Positions 22,845 to 34,160 of a stretch of DNA of 64,000 nt are shown here, one piece after another. The DNA comes from Diphasiastrum complanatum. Taxonomy: Eukaryota > Streptophyta > Lycopodiopsida > Lycopodiales > Lycopodiaceae. Each line of letters opens with the position of its first letter. Position 1 is the stretch's first letter. The notes under the pieces were generated by a model that was given only the letters and a program-made list of their open reading frames with translations, was not told where the DNA came from and ran no database searches. Made by a program: the position numbers and the translations under genes. Location: the NCBI GenBank assembly GCA_029204225.1, contig CM055097.1, positions 60,168,168 through 60,232,167 of the forward strand, written 5' to 3'.

Positions 22845-23052
22845 ATTAGATCCAAGTTGGTGGTGGCATGTTACGAAAAGCTATTCTGTTAGGCCATCAC
22901 AACTAGATCTAGGAAGATCAAGCCAAATCAAGCTAGATCCATCAAGATTCAGCCAAATCTGGCAAGATCTATGAAGAATAAAAAGCTATTCAACTTGTCT
23001 ATAGGGGTTGATGAGGAAAAACATCTTGCTTGTGCATTTACAACTTGTAAGA

Positions 23053-24600
23053 TATAGAATGCAAACGATGTAGTCATAACCATGTCCAATTGACGAACCA
23101 AGTTCATCAAGATTACTTCAGAAATGACATAAATGTTGCCGTAATAATTAGATGGTCGGCGTTATTGATAAGTATTAAGGGTCTTATGATGGCTATTTTC
23201 TTTGACAATCTGCTAAATAATATCTGTGTCGAAAGCTATAATATATAAGAAAGGTTATAAGAAAGATTAATTATTATTTTAGATTACTTCAAGATATTTT
23301 ATCTGTGCATGAGAGATGACAAACTGAGTTTGTCAACACTACCAATGTTATAGGAATAGAATGGAAAGGAAAACTTAAATATAGATATGTCTAGTTGACG
23401 AACTAAGTTCAACAAAATTGTTGTCTTGATAAAAGTATATTGGTTTCAACAATTGCTTACAATGAAAGTGGCCACATCAAACACTATAGCTATTGTTATT
23501 CTTTATTTTCACAAAGTGAGTTCAAAAAAATTGCAACAACCAACTACACTAAACTAAACTTTTACGATTGTTTATAGTAAAATACTATTTATTGTGTGGT
23601 AACCATGTGAAGAATAATTATTGCTTCATATTTAATAGCAATGTTTTATTATGATTGATAGTTGACAAACTCATTTTCATCAACATTACCTATGGTTGTT
23701 CTATAGAATGCAAACGATGAAATCATAACCATGTCTAGTTGACGAACCAAGTTCATCAAGATTATTTCAAATACGACATAATAGTTGAGTAATAATTATA
23801 TGGTCATTGTTATTGATAAGTACCAAGGGTCTTACGATGGTTGTTTTTTCTGATAATCTAACAAAAAATATTTGTATGGAAAGGACCATATCAACAAAAG
23901 CTATAATATATACTAAAGGATATAAGAAAGATTCATTATTATTTTACGATTACTTAAAAATTTTATTTTTGCATGAGAGTTGATGAACCGAGTTCATCAA
24001 CAATACCAATGTTGTAGGAATAGGATGGAAGTGAAAACTTAATTATAGTTGTGTCTAGTTGACGAACTTAAGTGCAACTAGATTGTTGTCTTGATAAAAG
24101 TGTATTGTTTTTATACTATATTGAAAATCATCAATTGCTTTCAGTGAAAGTGCCCACATCTAACATTATAGCTACATTGTCTTTTTTTTAACAAAGTGAT
24201 TTTAAAAAAATTTCAACAACCAATTACACTAAAATTTTACAATTGTTTATAGTAAAATGATATTTATTTATGTGGTACCATGTGAAAAATAATTAGCGCT
24301 TCATATTTAATGGCAATGTTTTTATTATAAGTGATAGTTGACGAACTCAGATCGTCAACATTACTTATGATTGTGATATAGAATGCAAATGATGAAATCA
24401 TAACGATGTCCAATTGACGAACCAAGTTCACCAAGATTATTTCCAAAAACAACATAAGTGTTGTCGTAATAATTATAAGGTCATCGTTATTTGTAAGTAC
24501 CAAGGGCCTTATGATGGCTATTTTTCTTAACAATCTGCTAAATAATAGTTGTTTGGAAAGGATCATGTCAACAAAACCTATAGTATATAAGAAGGGATGA
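23053..24600. repeat. ~660-bp tandem repeat with paired 17-23 bp palindromes
   Basis: Units start at about 23,053, 23,702 and 24,377 with TATAGAATGCAAA; the third is partial. Each unit has two half-units of ~330 bp, and each half carries two imperfect palindromes (core GACGAACNNAGTTCGTC) about 76 bp apart. Sites begin near 23,091, 23,318, 23,396, 23,661, 23,742, 23,981, 24,058, 24,338 and 24,415. Confidence 0.8.
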
Positions 24601-25934
24601 TGGCAAATAAAATACATTGATAGAAAGTATTCTCGATCATGAACTCTTGGTTGCAGATTTCCAAGAAGAACAAATGCCATCAAATAAAGAGAGTGCGCAT
24701 TTTGATGGTATGAAAGTAAAGTGGTCTATTTCACAAGAAACATTTTTTTCAAGCATAATCTGGAATGTTTTTTCTTTTTAATTTAGATTGTCAAGATATT
24801 TCTTTAAAAAAAATTCAAAACAATATTTTTTCTTCAAATACTATTTTGCTTCTGTTGTACAGTTGGTTTGAAGACAATATTTTTTGAAGAACATATGCCA
24901 TCAATTAACGAGAGTGCGCATCTTAATGATATGAAAAGAATATAATGTATCATGGATTATAGCGAGACAAGAGTTAAACAATGTGGTATTTAATACAAAT
25001 ATTGGTACTAAATTTTAAAAATAAGATTACAATGATGCATTTTACAAGAAACACTTTTGACAAGTATGTTATAAAATGTTTTTTGAAATAATTTTGTCCT
25101 AATCTTTCTTTGAAATAATCATAAACAATATCGTTAATTGAATTGTTTCGTTCCCTTTTTTGTACATTTGGTTTGATGATAGTGAATTTTGCAGACGAGT
25201 TTCAATCTCCAAAAAAACAAGATGAAAGTTTCTATAAGCTAATGCATTTAAGTTTTGTATATGTACTTTTTGCTTTCTGTAAATAATATTTTTAGTTCAT
25301 GTTAATAATTTCATTGGTTATTTATTTGGTGACTAATATGAATGTACGTTTTTTTAGTAGAAGTGTGTTTTTTGATTAGTTTGCGAATTTTTATTTTTCT
25401 TATGACATTTTCATAATATTAGACCTAAATGACATTCTCATAAGACAATACAATATTGGTCCACAATGCTCAAGGGATAAGAAATGACAATCATGTTAAT
25501 TTCACACGTGTGGACTGTCCACAACATGTACTTGTGATCTCCTAAGTTGTGTAGATCCACCAAGATCAAGACTAGATTGAGATTCAAGATCTATCTTAGA
25601 ATCTATGGCAAAAACACACTACTACATGCATTCAATCACTTCCAACTCTCACTCACATGTGTGGGAAGTGTTCCAAAAATAATCTAAGTAAAAACAAGCC
25701 GCTCTCCTTGGGTAGAGAGAGAAAATCATCACTAGCTCTCGGGTAGAGAGAGAAAGCTAGAAAACCAATAACACTCAAAATCCACACGATCTCAAAATCA
25801 AATCAGATCCAAATGAGAAGTACAATGACACTAATAGATCCATGAGCTACCACAATTTCAATCATGATTGGACCACACTTTTGTCACCTCTTATTCCTAT
25901 TGGACCATTGATCCATGCACCTCTAAATTATGTG

Positions 25935-27100
25935 GTCAGGTGTGACCCTTGCCAGTTAAATAAAGCTGAATGCCATAAGGCTGGCGGTTTGTTGCATCCA
26001 CTAGATATCCCTGATAAGAGATGGGATAGTATTTCCATGGATTTCGTGGTTGGGTTACCATGGACGAATAAACAGCATGATGCAATTTGTATTGTGGTCG
26101 ACCGTCTTACCAAATTGGCTATGTTTATTCCGGTAAAGACCATCGCGAAGGCTTCTGATTTAGCTCAGATATTTGTAGAGTGTCTGTTTAGGCTTTATGG
26201 ATTACCAAGTGATATTGGGAGCGATCACGATCCGAAGCTCACCGGTCGCTTTTGGTCGGCCGTATTTGCTAAACTAGAGACGACACTGAGTTTGGGTTCT
26301 TCTGATCATCTTGAGATGAATGGACAGACGGAAAGAACAAATCAGACGATGGAACCGGGCAAATATTCTCAGACGACAATCTGATTGGAGAAAGTACCTT
26401 CCATTGATCAAGTTTCCCTATAATAGTAGTAAGCATTCGGCTACTGGTTATAGCCTGTTTATGCTTATGTACGGTTTTGAGCCTAGGTCACCCATTGCGG
26501 TGGAGACTCGGACGATCAAGTTTCAGAAAGTAGTGGATTTCCTTCACGATATGCAGGAAATGCTACAGATTGCACGTGAAAATGTCCAGAGTGCCCAGGA
26601 TAGGGATAGACATTATGCAAATATGAAAAGATCACTAAGAGACTTCCAAGTGGGAGACTGGATATATTTGAGAATCTCGAGGGATTCAAGTGTAATGCGT
26701 ATTGGCAAGCATTATAAGTTGTCTCCTAGATATAGAGGATCGTTTAAGATCTTGAAAAAGATCAGATCCTTAGCTTACCAATTGGAACTCTCGGAAGGAT
26801 CACAAGTGCATCTCGTATTTCACGTTAGTCGTCTCAAAAAGAGTCTACGTGAAGGAGAGCATCTTGGATCTGGAGATCAGTTGGACCTGTTGGATGAATC
26901 ATCAAGTGTATCACGTCTTGAACCCGAGAAGATCTTGGATACAAGAACTAAATGATTGAGAAATCGTATAGCTACCGAGCATCTGGTTCGAAGGAGGAGA
27001 TGTACGGACAATGATGATTCTTGAGAACAGGAAGGAAGCTTAAGGAGAAACTTTCCCAGTTTTAAGTTCTGAGAACAGAACTTGAATAAGGGGGGAAGAA
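25935..27100 (+). pseudogene. gypsy chromovirus integrase, 5'-truncated (left arm)
   Basis: It begins abruptly at the repeat A junction with the end of the zinc domain (CDPCQLNK). The catalytic triad is visible: [17 protein letters not shown], and NGQTERTNQ. A frameshift near 26,380 separates this from PLIKFPYNSS...YGFEPRSP, the GPY/F-like block (RYRGSFKILKKI), VFHVSRLKK and a chromodomain-like tail from EPEKILDTRTK with one stop. The tail leads to the G-rich polypurine tract and the LTR at 27,101. Everything upstream of integrase is missing. Confidence 0.85.
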
Positions 27101-27590
27101 TGTCATGCCCATGACTAGTCTCGGGTAGCGTGTCCACGCTAGGGATCGGTAGACCAACAACCCGTAAGTTAATTGTGACTATAAGGGAATTGGGGCCCTT
27201 ATGTGTACATGGTCATAATTAATGGTTGTAGGCCTAAACACATGGTGGTGGAGTTGGTATGGGTCTATCAGTGAGTCATTAGGGAACTAGATGACGTGGC
27301 CCAGATAGGCTCTAGAGGTGTCTAGTGAGGTGTCACAGTGCACTACTAGTGGTGCATGGGCCTTGGAGGGTATAAGTATACCTGTTGGGCTCTCACTAGT
27401 GTATGTTTGATTTGTGATGAGTAGCTATATGCTGCTGGAGTGACTCCTCTTTCCATGACTCTGATTGATCCTTGGGGGCTAGATCCGTACGATCTAGCTT
27501 TGGTTGGGCTGGTTTAACCTCCACCGGTTCCCATGTGTTGTTGCTTTGTATGGTATGCTTAGAGTAGAATCCTGTTGTGAGGACTTTATA
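27101..27590 (+). repeat. gypsy 3' LTR (left arm)
   Basis: 490 bp, TGTCATGCCC to GGACTTTATA, same family as the LTRs at 16.3 and 17.9 kb. It is followed by ACAAT, the complement of ATTGT found beside the 16.3-kb LTR, and then the same copia integrase sequence. It is therefore the same insertion event copied here. Confidence 0.9.
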
Positions 27591-27656
27591 ACAATGGTGT
27601 TGTTGAACGAAAGAACAAGACCCTAATGGAAGCAGCCAGATGCATGATGGCCTAGT
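27591..27656 (+). pseudogene. copia integrase snippet (left arm)
   Basis: The plus strand encodes NGVVERKNKTLMEAARCMMA, the catalytic-Glu region of family A integrase. It ends where minus-strand copia sequence begins, an inverted junction. Confidence 0.8.
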
Positions 27657-28960
27657 CTGTGAGATCACATTGAAAGGTCCACAGATGTCAGAATGCACTA
27701 ACTCCAGAATCTTAGTCGTTCTATAGGAGTCCTTGACAAATGGAGTGTGTGATATCTTACCCTTTAGACATGCATCACAGGTCGTCAAATTGTTCGCATT
27801 TGAGATGCTCACCCCTGTGATTGCTCCATGATGACTTGCTTGATATAGTGTCATCGAATTCATATGGCATAGTCTTCTATGCCATAGAGTGTTTGGAGAA
27901 TCATCATGAGTCTGATGCACTTGATCTACAGGCAGGTGTACCTTCAAGTGATACAGATTGTCTTTTTTTTTTCTTGAGTGATCAGGGTACTGGTACTTGC
28001 ATCAACAATGTTGCATGCTTCATCTGAGAACGTCACACGCATCATTGCATTAGTTCTTGCCACAGATAGTAGGTCCTGCTGCAGTGTAGACAAGAAGAGA
28101 ACATCTTTGATTCGTCAGTCTCTGCCATTCATGTTGAGCCACAGTGAACCAATACCATTCACTTGGTGTTTGGATCCATCTCCAAGAACAATGAATCTTG
28201 ATGGATCTGCACTTCGAATATCATACATGATTCGTCTTGATGTTATGAAGTGTGAGGTAGCTCTTGAGTCTAGAATTACCTCCTGTGTGTTAGGTGTTGA
28301 CACCACACACATGTCTGCACAGATGTACGCGGTCAAATTATTTCTGTTTGATCTTTCTTCATCCATTTTCGAGCTCTCTAGCTCCTCGACATAGGATGAA
28401 CTATTATTGTTATCCTGTCTGCTTTGTGCTTATTTGTTTCTTGGGTTCAGGTGACAGTCCATGGTTGTATGACCCTTCTTGTGGTAGTGGATACACTCAA
28501 TTTTTGGATTGAGCCAACACGAATCGACAGTATGCCCTTCGGATTTGCATCTCACGCAGCTCTTCTTGTCTCCACCTTGTTGTTTCAACTTTCCTTTGTT
28601 CTTCCATTTGCCTTTGCTGGTTCTTTCGGCTTGCTAATCATGATCCAGCTTTTGATCTGACACCCTCTTAGGATTTAATTGTTTTTTTTTTTCTCCTTGT
28701 TGTTGTAAAGAGCTTGGTCAGAAGCATCCTTCTGAACAAGGTGCTCTCGAGCCTCGACTTCCTCTCTCTCCTGCTTCATGACCTTCTCACTAGGTATGGC
28801 AGCTCAACTCAGTGTATAAAGCTCTTATGCTGCTTATAACATAGCGAGAGAAAAGTACTAAAAAAAAGTGCAAATTCCAGCTAGAACTTTGGTGACAAAC
28901 TGAGAAAAAGTCTCTCGAATGATTCACGAAACTCGAATTATTTATGTTCGAGAATGATTC
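27657..28960 (-). pseudogene. copia family A gag-protease-integrase N-terminus (left arm)
   Basis: Minus strand. The gag tail with zinc knuckle is at about 28,830-28,380, including the TAA after NPRNK. Protease is at 28,366-28,000, with DSRATSHF in place of DSGATSHF. The integrase zinc domain is at 27,947-27,660 (WHRRLCHMN, CDACLKGK, then HSDICGPFNVIS). Sequence stops before the catalytic core. The flanking leader segment CAAATTCCAGCTAG is at 28,866. It shares its two disabling changes with copies at 14.7, 52.8 and 54.1 kb. Confidence 0.85.
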
Positions 28961-29270
28961 ATGTTGGATCAATCAGGCTCTATAACCCAACAAAGCAAAA
29001 CGAGACGAAATCTAGACGAAAACAAAACAAAGCGAAGCAAAGTGAAACTTAAACGATCTCTGACATTGATTCATGCTTGAAGCGTAGAGATCGCGAAACG
29101 AAATGAAAGAGAAGAATTCGCGAAAAAGATCAATCAGGCTCTGTAACGAGACGAGATAAAATGAAACAAAACAGGACGAAACGGAGTGAAACGAATCTTA
29201 ACTTATGTGAGCTCTGAAATTGATTACGCTTATAAGATAGTTTTAGAAAATTTGAGACTCTTGCAAGTAT
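28961..29270 (-). repeat. GAAAC-rich leader array, copy 3 (left arm)
   Basis: Same composition and block order as the array at 15,480-15,720, including ATCAATCAGGCTCTATAAC and a decayed version of the TGAGACT...AGTCTCA hairpin near 29,250. Confidence 0.7.
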
Positions 29271-29639
29271 CATTTGAAATATTACATTACCTTTATTGAT
29301 GATTACAGTAAATTTGCCAGAGTGTATTTTATTCACAATAAATCAGAAGCATTTGACAAATTCACAAAGTATGTGAATTGGACAAAAAGATGCACTGGTA
29401 GCAAAGTGAATCAGATCAGAACAGATCAACGTGGAAAATACATCTCGAATCGGTTCAATGACTTCTGCAATGGTCATGGTATCATTCATAGAAGGACTGC
29501 ATCTTACACACCGTAGCACAATGGTGTTGTAGAAAGAAAGAATAGGACTCTAATGGAAGTTGTCCAGATCCATGATGGCCTACTCGAAAGCTCCAAGAAT
29601 ACTGTGGGCTGAAGCAGTAGCTACAACTGCTCAGATTCA
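29271..29639 (+). pseudogene. copia family A integrase core fragment (left arm)
   Basis: The plus strand encodes ITFIDDYSKFARVYFIHNKS with the first catalytic Asp, then CTGSKVNQI, and the second catalytic motif changed to TDQRGKY (GGEY in relatives). A stop at about 29,515 precedes NGVVERKNRTLME. It ends at the satellite array. It lies in opposite orientation to the gag-protease piece just to its left. Confidence 0.8.
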
Positions 29640-30880
29640 GCTACGAGAGTTACTTTCCAAGGAAACTCAAAAAATCTTGAAAAAAGTGCATTTTTTGTGG
29701 TGTTTTTGAAAAAATTTAAGATTTTCTGAGAACAAACCCTCACAGACTGGTATGCACTTGTATCTCAGTCAGATTAACCTGCTCACCAAGCTGCGAGGGT
29801 TACTTCCCAAGAAAACTCAAAAAAACTTGAAAAAAGTGCATTTTTTTGTGGTTTTTTTGCAAAATTTTAAGATTTTCTAGGAACAAACCCTTGCAGACTA
29901 GTATTCACTTGTATCTCAGTCAGATTCACCTGCTCACCAAGCTGCGAGAGTTACTTCCCAAGGAAACTGAAAAAATCTTGTAAAAAGTGCATTTTTTTGG
30001 GATTTTTCGCAAAATTTAAAGACTTTTTGGGAACAAACCCTCTCAGACTAGTATGCACTTGTATCTCAGTTAGATTCAGCTGCTCACCAAGCTGCGAGAA
30101 CTCAAAAAATCTTGAAAAAAGTGAATTTTTGGGGGGTTTTTTGCAAAATTTTAAGATTTTCTGAGAACAAACCCTCGCAGACTGGTATGCACTTGTATCT
30201 CAGTTAGACTCAGCTGCTCACCAGGCTGCAAGAGTTACTTCCCAAGGAAACTCAAAAAATGTTGAAAAAAGTGAATTTTTTGGGGGTTTTTTGGCAAAAT
30301 TTTAAGATTTTCTAGGAAAAACCCCTCACAAACTGGTATCCACTTGTATCTCAGTCAAATTCAACTGCTCACCAAGCTGCAAGAGTTACTTCCCTAGGAA
30401 ACTCAAAAAATATTAAAAAGCCTGTATTTTTTTGTGGTTTTTTGGCCAAATTTTAAAATTTTCTAAGAACTAATCTTCACAGGCTAGTATGCTTGTATCT
30501 GAGTTAGATCCACTTGCTTACCAAGTTGCAAGAGTTACTTCCCAGAGAAACTCAAAAATTTGCTGTCTGAAAGGTTCTAGGCCACTTTTTGCTCTTGGGA
30601 GCCTTCACAAGGGCACTTTTTTTGGGATCTAACTCTTGCAGACTTCTCTGTTTCCTTGTCTCAGTGAGATGGAACTTCAGAGAGCTCTGCGAAGGTTACT
30701 TCCCAAGGAAACTCAAAAATTTGTTGTTTCAGAAGGTTCTAGGCCATTTTTTTGCTCTTGGAAACCTTCACAGGGGCAACTTTTTTGGGATCTAACTCTC
30801 ACAAACTTCTCTGTGTCCTGGTCTCAGTGAGATGGAACTTCAGAGAGCTCTGCGAAGGTTAGTTTTGAGTTTTGAATTTT
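29640..30880. repeat. ~147-bp satellite array (left arm)
   Basis: About eight units marked by GTTACTTCCCAAGGAAACTC at roughly 29,650, 29,800, 29,949, 30,233, 30,383, 30,532 and 30,688; one unit near 30,090 is shortened. Units contain CTTGTATCTCAGT and T/A-rich runs. The last two (30,540-30,860) form a diverged subtype with GGTTCTAGGCCA. The inverse is at 50,250-51,480. Confidence 0.85.
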
Positions 30881-31199
30881 TGTTTTATTTTTACAAAGGA
30901 CTTTTAAATTTTTTTGGATTTTTAACTGTTTTTTCAAAATCTGATGGGAACTAACCCTCGCAGGCTTCTATGCAGGTCTGGGACAGTACCTTGGAGCTGC
31001 TGCCAGTCATGCAAAAGTTCATGCCCACTGGTTTTTGAGAAATCAAAATTTGATGAGATTTTGCCTCTCTTTTTCTCTCCAAAACAGATGACGAAGGGAT
31101 TGGGTGCTTGGATCTAATCCTCCCATCCCACAATCTCTCCCTACAGTGCAAACAAACAAAAAAATCACAAAAAAATGGCAAAAACTAACACTATTCACA

Positions 31200-31538
31200 C
31201 TATTCTACCCTTAGAATTTGATTTTTTGATGATAAAGAATGATGAGAGAGAAGAAAGAGAGAGATAGAGGAAAAGTATAAGTGAGTAAGAAAGCTATGCA
31301 GCAAAACGAGTGTGTGGCGCTCCTCGGCAACGGCGCCACTGTTGTGTCGTCGTCGATGTAGCATAAGGGTCCGTCGTTGGGAGCGGCAACCTCGCCATCA
31401 CCTGCATGGCAAGAAGAGAGAGGGAGAGGAGAGAGAGGAGAAAGAGAGTGGAGAGAGGGAGAGAGAGAACGCCTAGGTTGAGAAAGGCTTCGGGGGCTCG
31501 AGCGCCTACCCAAACCTATTCTATCCCAATGTAGAGAG

Positions 31539-31631
<93 letters not shown>

Positions 31632-32140
31632 TGGAGAAACCAAGAGAGTTTTATTAAGAAGAGAATGGAAGATGATAGAATACAAAAGAAATGACTCCCT
31701 CTTATAGATTTTAGAGGTGAGCCTCCTTTACTCTCATTGGCCACTTCATTGGGGCAAGGATTCTAATCCAAGCCTTTCAAAGAAACACAACTTAGATCTA
31801 ATGGTGCTAAGAAAGCACAAGGGCACTCACATGATTCATGTGAGGTTTAAGTTGGGCCCTTTTAGCTTTTTTATTTGCAACTTGACTTAGGGCCTCTAAT
31901 GTCATTTTAGAGTTTTAAGCCCCTAGTCTCTTATTCCTAGGAATTACAACTTGCTACTTGTGCTCATTGGTGGCTGGGCTTATACACACAGGATGCTAGT
32001 GCCTTGCACTTATTATTCTACAGTACTGTGGCGGGGCCCACTAGGCAAGGCTTGGCCAACAATATTTTAAGTGGTGGGACCCACTTATTTATTTGTATAC
32101 ATGAAATACCCACAACAGTGCAACAAGGCGTTCATGTGTG
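31200..32140 (-). repeat. LTR-like or promoter-like segment with long (AG)n (left arm)
   Basis: Inverse of 48,938-49,880. Read on the minus strand it has a TATA-like TCTATAAGAGGG, an AATAAA about 50 bp later, a long (CT)n tract and a GC-rich patch (31,300-31,400), unlike its AT-rich surroundings. The layout resembles an LTR with R/U5, but no second LTR or primer site was found. Confidence 0.35.
31541..31624. repeat. (AG)n microsatellite, ~84 bp
   Basis: Uninterrupted AG dinucleotides. The partner tract in the right arm is longer (~113 bp). Confidence 0.95.
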
Positions 32141-32326
32141 GTCTCTATCGCTAATGCAGGCGACATAAAGTGTAGGTGGAACAATTCTCGATAGATTGTA
32201 TTTGCTTGTGATAGTAGTTACTGTTGCGAGACATGTAATTGCTATTATTCATGTAATAACTCTCAACGATTCTATTTGATGGATTGATTTTTCTAAGCTG
32301 TGATTGAATGGCCTCGGCCATCCTAA

Positions 32327-32810
32327 ATGCAGTTTATCCAAACTCTCTTCGTTGTTGACATTTTTTGTCTGGTTAAATTGTCAACCTTTATTATACTTGT
32401 TGATGATAGAGACATTGATAACAAAGCTTTTGCTTTCCAGCTGGTGTATGGGCAAATAATTATGACTATTAACCCCTTGTACTGCAATGTTTGGCTTTTT
32501 ATTTCTCTTGTATTTCCTCATTTGTGCAGCCAATTGGACTTGAATTCTTGACCTTGTGCACAAGAAAGAAGTCCTAATGAACTCACTACTTAACGGAGGA
32601 AAAAGTAATTGGCTTTCTAGCATAGATACTTAGAAAGGTTTTCAATAATTTGTTCCTCTCTAGTTTTACCTCATAAACTTTGTTCTGTCCGAGAGAACTG
32701 AAAAAGCATTTTCCAGTCCTATCGGTTATATGATTAATTTGCGATATCTGATAACCTTATGGTTGTTATGTAGCAAGCATTATATATGTGGGAATAATCT
32801 CTAGAGAAAT
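32327..32810 (-). repeat. dispersed SINE-like repeat, copy 2 (left arm)
   Basis: Minus-strand counterpart of 48,240-48,728; the part at about 32,450-32,810 also matches 10,310-10,690. The A-box-like and B-box-like stretches lie near 32,595 and 32,545. Short open frames on either strand are side effects of the repeat. Confidence 0.4.
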
Positions 32811-33419
32811 GTAAGATACGATTTTACATTTTACTTCGTAGACTTTCTTCTGTTCAAGGAGACTAAGAAAACATTTTCCATTACTTTCATTTATGATTAA
32901 TTCCTGATATATGATAGATAACCTCACAAGAGTATACATAGTAAGCATTATGTATCTCTTGGAATAATCTCTAGAGAAACGTAAGATAGGATATTATATT
33001 TTACTAGTTGCAGTTGAAATTCACGTAACGCTCTACGAGTTTATTTTCTGCTAACATCTAACCATTTTTGTACAGGAAATTTTCTTTTGATTGTTTCTAA
33101 TTTCTTAGCTAACATTAGATTCGTCACTACAAATTCATCCAATTTGTAGCCTCTAGGAGCGTTGGTCGTCATCAATTTTGAAAATCTTAATAGTATCTTA
33201 AGGAAAGCTCACACTGCACTATTGTTGCTAGAGTCAAACAATATTGATGCAGAACGAGGAAAATCAGCAGAATTGCTATCATTAAACCCATGGAAGTTGT
33301 GTGGAGTTCACCAAGTGAAGTCAAATCCTTTCTAGGAATGGTACCCATTTGAAATTCAGACATGCTTATATTCATAGTCTGGGTGCAGCTATAAAAGATC
33401 TTATGAAGAAAATTTGAAT

Positions 33420-33680
33420 GTTAATTTTGTAGATGGGAATTTTTTTGAAAACTCCATTTTCCTATATAGAAAAGCTCAAAAGATCTTATCTAGGAAATTT
33501 GAAAGTTAATATTCCTATATAAAGAATCTTTGCAAACCTTTACTACATAGGAAAAAGTTTATAGTAGATCTTATCAAGGAAATTTCAAAGTTAATTTTCC
33601 TAGTTGTCATTAGGTGGTTTCAAGTTTCCTAGTATTTCCTTTCTCCTAGTTGTTTTCAATTGCAACTAGGAAAAAGCTTC
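33420..33680. repeat. CCTATATAG-rich block (left arm)
   Basis: Several partial forms of the TTTCCTATATAGGAAA motif (CCTATATAGA, CCTATATAAA, TACATAGGAAAA) separated by GATCTTATCTAGGAAATTT repeats. Inverse at 47,170-47,500. Related in style to the cluster in repeat A but a different sequence. Confidence 0.55.
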
Positions 33681-33856
33681 TTTTTTACATCTAAGAACTT
33701 GTCATATTTTTCTTGTACGTACCGATCTTTGAAGTGGCTCTAAGATTTGTGTTGTTTTCATATTTCACGGTTGGATTCGTTTGTATCTTGCTTCAAATAA
33801 CTGCGAGATAACAATAAAGTATTGTTTGTTCAAGTTGAGGGTGCTCAAAAGAGCTG

Positions 33857-34160
33857 AAACTCAAGGAAGCTGAACTGCATCTACCACCAGCAGTTGCGGC
33901 CAATCGTTAGTGAGGTTTCACTTTTCTCGAGCTTTGTATATGCTGGTCTTAGGTTGTTGAAAGTGTTCAAGGACAACGCATCACCCTATAGATATGTATT
34001 GTAATTTGTGAAGTATGTGGGCTATGGTAGATGTTGTTGCTTTGAATTAGTGCTTCGTGACAGGTTGTATGACTCTATGAGCCCATAGATCGTCCCATCC
34101 TAGTATTGCTAGATAGTGGCCAAGACATCTTCCAATGTCTCAAAGCACCGCCTGCCCGGT
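33857..34160 (+). pseudogene. captured gene 3' end (left arm inner edge)
   Basis: The plus strand reads ELKLKEAELHLPPAVAANR followed by a stop at about 33,908, then sequence similar to the region after the stop of the 8390-8503 candidate exon. The rest of that exon is absent. The segment runs to the exact inner end of the arm at 34,160. Confidence 0.4.

Larger units (their letters stand above)
22046..25934 (+). repeat. repeat A, copy 1
   Basis: Long AT-rich repeat whose inverse occurs at 39,875-43,690. Part of it (23,420-25,934) is also inverted at 56,330-58,827. In order it holds a CCTATATAGG-rich block (22,150-22,450), a conserved 270-bp block (22,470-22,740), an integrase remnant, a tandem repeat with palindromes (23,053-24,600), and an AT-rich stretch ending in GAGAGAGAAA and GGTCCAAT motifs. 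No complete protein domain is seen, so its class is unknown. Confidence 0.75.
23420..34160 (+). repeat. large inverted repeat, left arm
   Basis: Inverted copy lies at 46,726-58,827. Matched pairs: 24,264-24,683 with 57,566-57,985; 27,101-27,590 with 54,816-55,305; 29,130-29,336 with 51,783-51,989; 32,327-32,551 with 48,504-48,728. The inner edge is exact at 34,160/46,726 and the outer edge lies near 23,420/58,827. Sampled stretches look about 98-99% alike by eye. Confidence 0.9.

Noticed and set aside
29640-30880. CRISPR array
   Set aside because: Units are ~147 bp with no short repeat/unique spacer pattern, in a plant nuclear context; this is a satellite.
31211-31744. 177-codon minus-strand frame rich in Leu-Ser repeats
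   Set aside because: The repeats come from translating the (AG)n tract; the mirrored frames in the right arm have different tract lengths. No domain.
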